Origin: Deltaproteobacteria bacterium
Lineage (GTDB): Bacteria > Desulfobacterota > Dissulfuribacteria > Dissulfuribacterales > QOAL01
Assembly: GCA_026996955.1 (NCBI GenBank)
Contig: JALWJV010000324.1
Coordinates: 1-11,187, forward strand
Direction: 5' to 3'
DNA: 11,187 nt
Shown: positions 7,169-11,187 of the stretch, in pieces
How the letters are laid out: every line of letters begins with the position of its first letter
How positions within the stretch are numbered: the first letter of the stretch is position 1
Position numbers and translations under genes: made by a program
Notes under the pieces: model-generated
Seen by the model: only the letters and a program-made list of their open reading frames with translations
The model's database searches: none
Told to the model about the DNA's origin: nothing

Positions 7169-7190
7169 TGCTTTCCTGGGTAATATTTTA

Positions 7191-7415
7191 ATGCCGAATC
7201 TGATAAAAGAAATAACATCCTTTTATCTTCAAGGTTTCCGCTCAATGACCTTGGGCAAAACCCTTTGGAAGATCATCATTATCAAGCTCATAATCATTTT
7301 CTGCGTAATAAAAGTTTATATCTGTCCGGACTACCTGCATACACGATTCACCACTGACATAGAGCGGGCAGAGCATGTATTTGCTGAAATAACAGCTGCG
7401 GAGGTAAAGCATTAG
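7191..7415 (+). CDS. DUF4492 small membrane protein, cytochrome bd-associated
   Basis: A 74-residue protein with one hydrophobic membrane span (about 24-46, WKIIIIKLIIIFCVIKVYI). It is recognised by the YLQGFRSMTLGKTLWKIII core (residues 12-30), which matches the DUF4492 pattern (Y..GF..MT.GK.LW.II.IKL). In Bacteroidota and Campylobacterota such proteins are encoded next to cydAB. Their function is not established; a role in assembly or stability of the oxidase is a reasonable inference. Its charged C-terminal tail (about 53-74) probably lies outside the membrane. It sits 22 bases after the Rrf2 stop and about 100 bases before cydA, on the same strand, implying co-transcription. The Shine-Dalgarno is weak, so translation may be low or coupled to the upstream gene. 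Confidence 0.8.
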   Translation: MPNLIKEITSFYLQGFRSMTLGKTLWKIIIIKLIIIFCVIKVYICPDYLHTRFTTDIERAEHVFAEITAAEVKH

Positions 7416-7426
7416 GAAGCCTTAAG

Positions 7427-7452
7427 GGTTCGCAAACAGGAGTTTGGGAACC
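7427..7452. repeat. REP-like hairpin before cydA
   Basis: GGTTCGCAAAC (7427-7437) and GTTTGGGAACC (7442-7452) pair at 10 of 11 positions around an AGGA loop, with no T-tract. The right arm with two loop bases (GGAGTTTGGGAACC, 7439-7452) recurs in inverted orientation after cydB. GTTCCCAA/TTGGGAAC hairpins of this kind are common dispersed intergenic repeats. It could also attenuate or process the cyd transcript. Confidence 0.6.
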
Positions 7453-7518
7453 GGCAAACATAGAGTTCCCTTTGCTTTCAGCCTTGTGTTATTTTCACGT
7501 TAACCTGGAGGTGCCAAC

Positions 7519-9054
7519 ATGATTGACCATTTTGATCCCGTAATGGTGGACTGGGCAAGGGCACAGTTTGCCCTTACAGCCATGTATCACTGGATTTTCG
7601 TGCCGCTAACCCTTGGACTTTCCTTTCTGTGTGCCTTTTTTGAAACCATTTATGTCCGCACAGGAAATGAGGATTGGAAACGCCTTACAAGGTTCTGGAT
7701 GAAGCTCTTTGGCATCAACTTTGCCATCGGAGTCGCCACTGGCATCATCCTTGAATTTGAGTTCGGCACAAACTGGTCAAATTACTCATGGATGGTTGGA
7801 GACATCTTCGGTGCCCCGCTTGCCATTGAGGGAATTGTAGCATTCTTTCTGGAAGCCACCTTTTTTGCAGTTATGTTTTTTGGCTGGGACAGGGTTTCAA
7901 AACGGTTTCACCTTGTATCAACCTGGATGGTTGCAATAGGCTCAAATCTTTCAGCCCTGTGGATACTTGTTGCAAATGCATGGATGCAGCACCCAACCGG
8001 CATGAAGTTCAACCCTGATGCCGCACGGTTTGAAATGCAGAACGTCATGGAGGTTATTCTCTCACCTGTTGCCATAAGCAAATTTACCCACACCACCAGC
8101 TCAAGCTTCCTGTTAGCCTCACTTTTTGTAATCTCTGTTTCGTGCTGGTATCTTCTTAAAAAACGTCACATACTCCTTGCAAAACGCAGCATCACGGTGG
8201 CAGCAACATTTGGTCTGATTGCTGCCATTTTCACTGCAGCCACCGGAGATGAAGCGGCTTTTGCAGTGGCAAAGCATCAGCCAATGAAGCTCGCAGCATT
8301 TGAGGGTCTTTGGCATGGAGAAAAAGGCGCTGGAATAGTTGCAGCAGGAATACCGAACCCTGACAAAAAACCGGGTGACTCCGAGCAGGCGTTCAGCTTT
8401 GAAGTCAGGATTCCTGGTCTGTTATCAATCCTTGCCAAACGCTCTGCATCTGCCTATGTCCCAGGCATTAATGACCTTGTATTCGGCAATCCTGAGCATG
8501 GCATTGTAGGCGCAGAACAGCGCATAGAGCTTGGCAAAAAGGCAATCACAGCCCTTGCTGAATACAAAAAGGCCCAGAAGAACAAGGATACAGCAGGAAT
8601 GGAAACTGCCCTTGCCACCTTTGACCAATACAGGGAGCACCTTGGCTATGGGTATCTGTCCGATCCGGCTGAGGCAGTTCCACCTGTTGCAATATCCTTC
8701 TATTCATTCCATATCATGGTGATATTGGGCACATTCTTCATTTTTCTGTGCATTGCATTTCTGGCAGGTGCTTTGAAGGGAAAACTGGAAAACCTTACAG
8801 TCCTTCAGCTTGCCGGAGTTACGACCTTTTTCCTGGCATTGATAGCCTCTCAGGCAGGCTGGGTGGTTGCAGAGGTAGGCAGGCAGCCCTGGACAATTCA
8901 GGATCTCCTTCCGGTAAGCGTAGCCCGTTCCAACCTTACGGCAGATACAGTAAAGACAACATTTTTTATGTTTCTTGGGCTGTTTACACTGCTTCTTCTT
9001 GCAGAAATCAGAATTATGACCACGCAAATTGGCAAAGGACCAGAGGAGGACTAG
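7519..9054 (+). CDS. cydA: Cytochrome bd quinol oxidase subunit I
   Basis: The haem-bearing subunit of the cytoplasmic-membrane oxidase that oxidises quinol and reduces oxygen to water. The 511 residues are close to the E. coli length. Key features are ARAQFALTAMYHWIFVPLTL (13-32) with haem ligand H24, acidic E104 and E112 in the haem-channel helix, H191 in SKFTHTTSSS, the quinol-site KLAAFEG (257-263) with K257 and E262, M400 in FYSFHIM as a haem ligand, and GRQPW (454-458). The Q-loop between E262 and M400 is long (about 138 residues), placing it in the long-Q-loop class as in E. coli. About nine membrane spans are expected. The start has TGGAGGTG a few bases upstream. All catalytic residues are intact. 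In an anaerobe it probably serves oxygen removal at low oxygen levels. Confidence 0.97.
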   Translation: MIDHFDPVMVDWARAQFALTAMYHWIFVPLTLGLSFLCAFFETIYVRTGNEDWKRLTRFWMKLFGINFAIGVATGIILEFEFGTNWSNYSWMVGDIFGAPLAIEGIVAFFLEATFFAVMFFGWDRVSKRFHLVSTWMVAIGSNLSALWILVANAWMQHPTGMKFNPDAARFEMQNVMEVILSPVAISKFTHTTSSSFLLASLFVISVSCWYLLKKRHILLAKRSITVAATFGLIAAIFTAATGDEAAFAVAKHQPMKLAAFEGLWHGEKGAGIVAAGIPNPDKKPGDSEQAFSFEVRIPGLLSILAKRSASAYVPGINDLVFGNPEHGIVGAEQRIELGKKAITALAEYKKAQKNKDTAGMETALATFDQYREHLGYGYLSDPAEAVPPVAISFYSFHIMVILGTFFIFLCIAFLAGALKGKLENLTVLQLAGVTTFFLALIASQAGWVVAEVGRQPWTIQDLLPVSVARSNLTADTVKTTFFMFLGLFTLLLLAEIRIMTTQIGKGPEED

Positions 9055-9057
9055 GAA

Positions 9058-10197
9058 ATGATAGGAAACCTTGATACAGCAACACTTCAACACTTATGGT
9101 GGCTTTTATGCTCGGTTGTAGGTTCCCTCTTTCTGTTCCTTACCTTTGTCCAGGGAGGCCAGACCCTTTTGTGGCAGATTGCAAAAACTGACATTGAAAA
9201 GGACATGGTTATAAACTCGCTTGGAAGAAAGTGGGAGCTTACCTTTACCACTCTTGTCCTGTTTGGCGGTGCGCTCTTTGCCGCATTCCCGAAATTTTAT
9301 GCAACCAGTTTTGGCGGGGCATACTGGGTGTGGATGGTGATACTTTTTACTTTTATCATCCAGGCAGTCAGTTATGAGTATAGAAAAAAGCCAGGAAATC
9401 TCCTTGGCGCACGCATTTATGAGCTCTTTCTCTTTATTAATGGCAGCCTTGGAATCCTTCTTATTGGCGCGGCCATAGGCACCTTTTTTACAGGCTCCAA
9501 TTTTGTTCTGAATGACTATAACCTTGTAAAGTGGACATCTTCACTGAGGGGGCTTGAGGCAGCATTCAACTTCTTTAATGTATCTCTCGGAATCTTCCTG
9601 GTATTTCATGCCAGGACCCTTGGCTCCCTTTACCTCACAAATAATCTTGATTTTACCGGCATGCCTGATTTTGAAAAACGGGTAAGAACCGGAGCGCTTG
9701 TCAACCTGCTGTGCGGCCTCCCCTTCTTGCTCTATGTCCTTGGCATGCTTGCCTTTATGAAGGGATATGCCATTGACCAGGATACAGGCAGGGTGTTCAT
9801 GGAATCTGGCAAATATCTCCACAACCTCCTTGCAATGCCAGCGGTTTCTGCAATGCTGGCTGGCGGGCTGGTCCTGGTTATTGCCGGGGTAGTGCTGAAT
9901 GCCTTTTCCAGGAGCAGAGCAGGAATCTGGCTTGCTGGGCCGGGCACTGTTCTTACAGGTCTCGCGCTGCTGCTGACTGCAGGCTACAACAATACACCTT
10001 TTTATCCATCAAAGGCAGATCTGCAGTCCAGCCTCACCATATTTAATGCATCAAGCAGTCACTACACGCTTTCTGCAATGACATACGTTGCAATGGTGAT
10101 CCCCATTGTGCTGGCATACATCGCATGGGTCTGGTACCTGATGGATCGCGGAAAGTTAAAGGCAGAAGATGTTACTGCTCAAGAGGACAGTTATTAA
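9058..10197 (+). CDS. cydB: Cytochrome bd quinol oxidase subunit II, divergent type
   Basis: The second integral subunit, partner of CydA. It is 379 residues with about eight hydrophobic spans. It starts three bases after the cydA stop, with its GAGGAGG ribosome-binding site inside the cydA tail, so the two are co-translated. It differs from the E. coli type: the first-span acidic GFD-type motif is replaced by VQGGQTLLW (31-39), and the WDGNQ-like motif is replaced by RKWELTFTTLVLFGG (57-71). The stretches GGAYWVWMVILFTFIIQAVS (86-105) and LFINGSLGILLIGAAIGTFF (125-144) resemble, from memory, CydB proteins of Bacteroidota and Campylobacterota, the same lineages that carry DUF4492. The sequence therefore belongs to an alternative CydB subgroup and its proton path may differ. 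The identity is secure from position and length. Confidence 0.93.
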   Translation: MIGNLDTATLQHLWWLLCSVVGSLFLFLTFVQGGQTLLWQIAKTDIEKDMVINSLGRKWELTFTTLVLFGGALFAAFPKFYATSFGGAYWVWMVILFTFIIQAVSYEYRKKPGNLLGARIYELFLFINGSLGILLIGAAIGTFFTGSNFVLNDYNLVKWTSSLRGLEAAFNFFNVSLGIFLVFHARTLGSLYLTNNLDFTGMPDFEKRVRTGALVNLLCGLPFLLYVLGMLAFMKGYAIDQDTGRVFMESGKYLHNLLAMPAVSAMLAGGLVLVIAGVVLNAFSRSRAGIWLAGPGTVLTGLALLLTAGYNNTPFYPSKADLQSSLTIFNASSSHYTLSAMTYVAMVIPIVLAYIAWVWYLMDRGKLKAEDVTAQEDSY

Positions 10198-10209
10198 AGA
10201 ATATCAGAG

Positions 10210-10255
10210 GGTTCCCAAACTCCAGATAGAGTAGGGTGCGCAGTGCGCACCCTAC
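10210..10255. repeat. REP-like repeats after cydB: 14-bp arm and 25-bp palindrome
   Basis: GGTTCCCAAACTCC (10210-10223) is the exact reverse complement of 7439-7452 before cydA but has no local partner. Seven bases further, GTAGGGTGCGCA-G-TGCGCACCCTAC (10231-10255) is a perfect palindrome apart from its central base. No T-tract follows, so it is not a normal terminator. Similar GTAGGGTGCG palindromes are remembered as widespread dispersed repeats, often of REP/RAYT type. It may stabilise the cyd mRNA. Confidence 0.65.
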
Positions 10256-10302
10256 ATGGAGAGACAGAAAATCGACCTTGTAAAAAAACGAGAGGGTGAA
10301 AC

Positions 10303-10395
10303 ATGGAAATATTTCTTATTATCGCATGGATTGTAATGATTATTATCTCCTACAGGCTGTCCGTAACGGCTCTTGATAAGGCAGGGCTCCTGTAA
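10303..10395 (+). CDS. 30-residue single-span membrane protein after cydB (CydX-like candidate)
   Basis: A short frame of 30 codons starting at ATG 10303 and ending in TAA, with a purine-rich GAGGGTG ribosome-binding site four bases upstream. The product starts MEIFLIIAWIVMIIISYRLS and ends ALDKAGLL: one hydrophobic helix (about 3-16), then a positive residue and a short polar tail. Small single-span proteins such as CydX (about 37 residues in E. coli), CydS and CydH are accessory subunits of bd oxidases, and CydX is encoded directly after cydB. The size, topology and position match, but I see no clear sequence match to CydX beyond an aromatic/aliphatic helix with a Trp near its start. It lies 105 bases after cydB, beyond the palindromes, on the same strand. 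Function is inferred; it may be a third subunit or a lineage-specific protein. Confidence 0.6.
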   Translation: MEIFLIIAWIVMIIISYRLSVTALDKAGLL

Positions 10396-10423
10396 AAAAA
10401 CCTTACAGCATAACATAATCCGA

Positions 10424-11187
10424 CTACCTGGCTGCCATAACCCGTGGTAGCCAGGTTGCCACCTCTGGCCACGCTATAATTATCCCCAACACCACAACCT
10501 GAAGAATCACAAACGGAACGATTCCCCTGTAAATCTCCGTTGTCTCTATTCCTGGCGGAGATACTCCCTTGAGATAAAAGAGTGCAAAGCCAAAGGGAGG
10601 GGTGAGAAAAGAGGTCTGAAGGTTTACAGCAAAAAGTATTGCAAACCACACCGGATCAAACCCAAGGGACTTCATTACAGGTGCAAGCACGGGGATGTGA
10701 ATGAATGTTATCTCTATAAAATCAAGGAAGAAGCCTGCAATGAAGATCACGAGCATTACAGTAAAAAGAACGCCCCATTTTTCAAAAGGTATGTGAACCA
10801 AAAATTCCCGTATGACCACATCACCACCCAGCCCACGAAATACCAGTCCAAAGGCAGCAGCACCGGCAAGGATTATAAAGACCATGCTGGTAAGCTGCGT
10901 GGTTGTCTCCATTACCTGTCTCAGAACATCCATAGAAAACTTTCTGTTTGCCACACAGAGCATGGTTGCGCCTGCTGCCCCAACGCCTGCGGCCTCGGTT
11001 GGTGAGGCAATGCCGACAAAAATGGAGCCCAGCACCAGGACCATCAGCAGCAATGGCGGAACCAGTGCCTTGAGCACATAGAGGGCAAGACCTTTCCCGG
11101 GTCCTGGAGAATCGTCCTCAGGTTTGTACAGCACTGGAGGGGCAGCCTCCGGCTTCCAGGCGGAAAAAAGCAAGATGTAGATTATAT
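10424..11187 (-). CDS. TRAP transporter large permease, C-terminal part (cut by window edge)
   Basis: The transmembrane subunit of a tripartite ATP-independent periplasmic transporter, driving uptake of carboxylates or similar solutes by an ion gradient. About 253 residues are visible; the frame stays open to the right edge (IIYILLFSAWKPEA), so the true start lies outside and an internal TTG at 11173 should not be taken as the start. Typical DctM features are VGIASPTEAAGVGAAGATML, a GFFLDFIEITFIHIPVLAPV segment, LGFDPVWFAILFAVNLQTSF and the LTPPFGFALFYLKGV signature near the C-terminus, with five to six membrane spans in view. The loop around KPEDDSPGPGK suggests the variant with a longer central cytoplasmic segment. 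The substrate-binding DctP and small DctQ subunits are not in the window. It converges on the cyd unit, ending 29 bases from the small ORF's stop. Confidence 0.92.
   Translation of the reverse strand, partial: IIYILLFSAWKPEAAPPVLYKPEDDSPGPGKGLALYVLKALVPPLLLMVLVLGSIFVGIASPTEAAGVGAAGATMLCVANRKFSMDVLRQVMETTTQLTSMVFIILAGAAAFGLVFRGLGGDVVIREFLVHIPFEKWGVLFTVMLVIFIAGFFLDFIEITFIHIPVLAPVMKSLGFDPVWFAILFAVNLQTSFLTPPFGFALFYLKGVSPPGIETTEIYRGIVPFVILQVVVLGIIIAWPEVATWLPRVMAAR

Noticed and set aside
8704..9093. 129-codon Cys-rich minus-strand frame opposite cydA/cydB
   Set aside because: Antisense shadow of membrane-protein codons; the Cys content comes from complementing Ala/Gly-rich codons.
10388..10408. 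CTGTAA/TTACAG hairpin between the micropeptide ORF and the TRAP gene
   Set aside because: Only six A/T-rich pairs with the A-run in the loop; too weak to call a terminator for either convergent gene.
10424..10456. ACCTGGCT/AGCCAGGT inverted repeat at the end of the TRAP permease gene
   Set aside because: It lies inside the coding end of the gene and has no T-tract, so it was not called a terminator.
10697..11005. 102-codon plus-strand frame opposite the TRAP permease
   Set aside because: Antisense to conserved DctM motifs; no independent support.
1..11187. CRISPR arrays, tRNA, rRNA, riboswitches
   Set aside because: No regularly spaced direct repeats, cloverleaf-like sequences or known riboswitch cores were seen in the intergenic regions.

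Overview
The window looks like chromosomal DNA of a Gram-negative anaerobe, most likely a sulfate-reducer-type deltaproteobacterium (Desulfobacterota). This is inferred from four things seen together: a single-chain Aquifex-type aconitase, a type I-beta DAHP synthase, a large signal-peptide-bearing outer-membrane porin, and a cytochrome bd locus carrying a DUF4492 gene and a Bacteroidota/Campylobacterota-like CydB. The genus cannot be named from the sequence alone.

Left edge (1-520, minus strand): the N-terminal third of a tyrosine recombinase, cut by the window edge. Its leader holds a long nested inverted repeat. A 25-bp IS3-like terminal repeat lies between it and aroE, so this is a mobile-element scar.

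Central metabolism (521-4741): aroE (shikimate dehydrogenase) and an aconitase gene lie on the minus strand, with a good intrinsic terminator between them. A DAHP synthase gene is divergent from the aconitase. AroF (first step) and AroE (fourth step) both belong to the chorismate pathway. The 261-bp divergent region holds a 9-bp dyad at the aconitase promoter and a palindrome near -39 of the DAHP synthase promoter.

Envelope (4742-6588): a 542-residue porin-like protein with a textbook terminator. A 15-codon mini-ORF with a strong Shine-Dalgarno lies in its leader.

Respiratory locus (6589-10395, plus strand): a clear sigma70-type promoter, a cysteine-containing Rrf2 regulator, a DUF4492 small membrane protein, cydA, cydB, and a previously uncalled 30-codon single-span membrane protein. 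This looks like one regulated unit for a cytochrome bd quinol oxidase, which lets anaerobes remove oxygen. The cydAB pair is bracketed by inverted copies of a 14-bp sequence, and a 25-bp palindrome follows cydB, both resembling REP/RAYT-type dispersed hairpins. The expanded cyd module is the most interesting part of the window.

Right edge (10424-11187, minus strand): the C-terminal part of a TRAP transporter large permease (DctM family), convergent with the cyd unit and cut by the window edge.

No rRNA, tRNA, CRISPR array or complete insertion sequence was seen. No gene-free stretch exceeds 300 bases.
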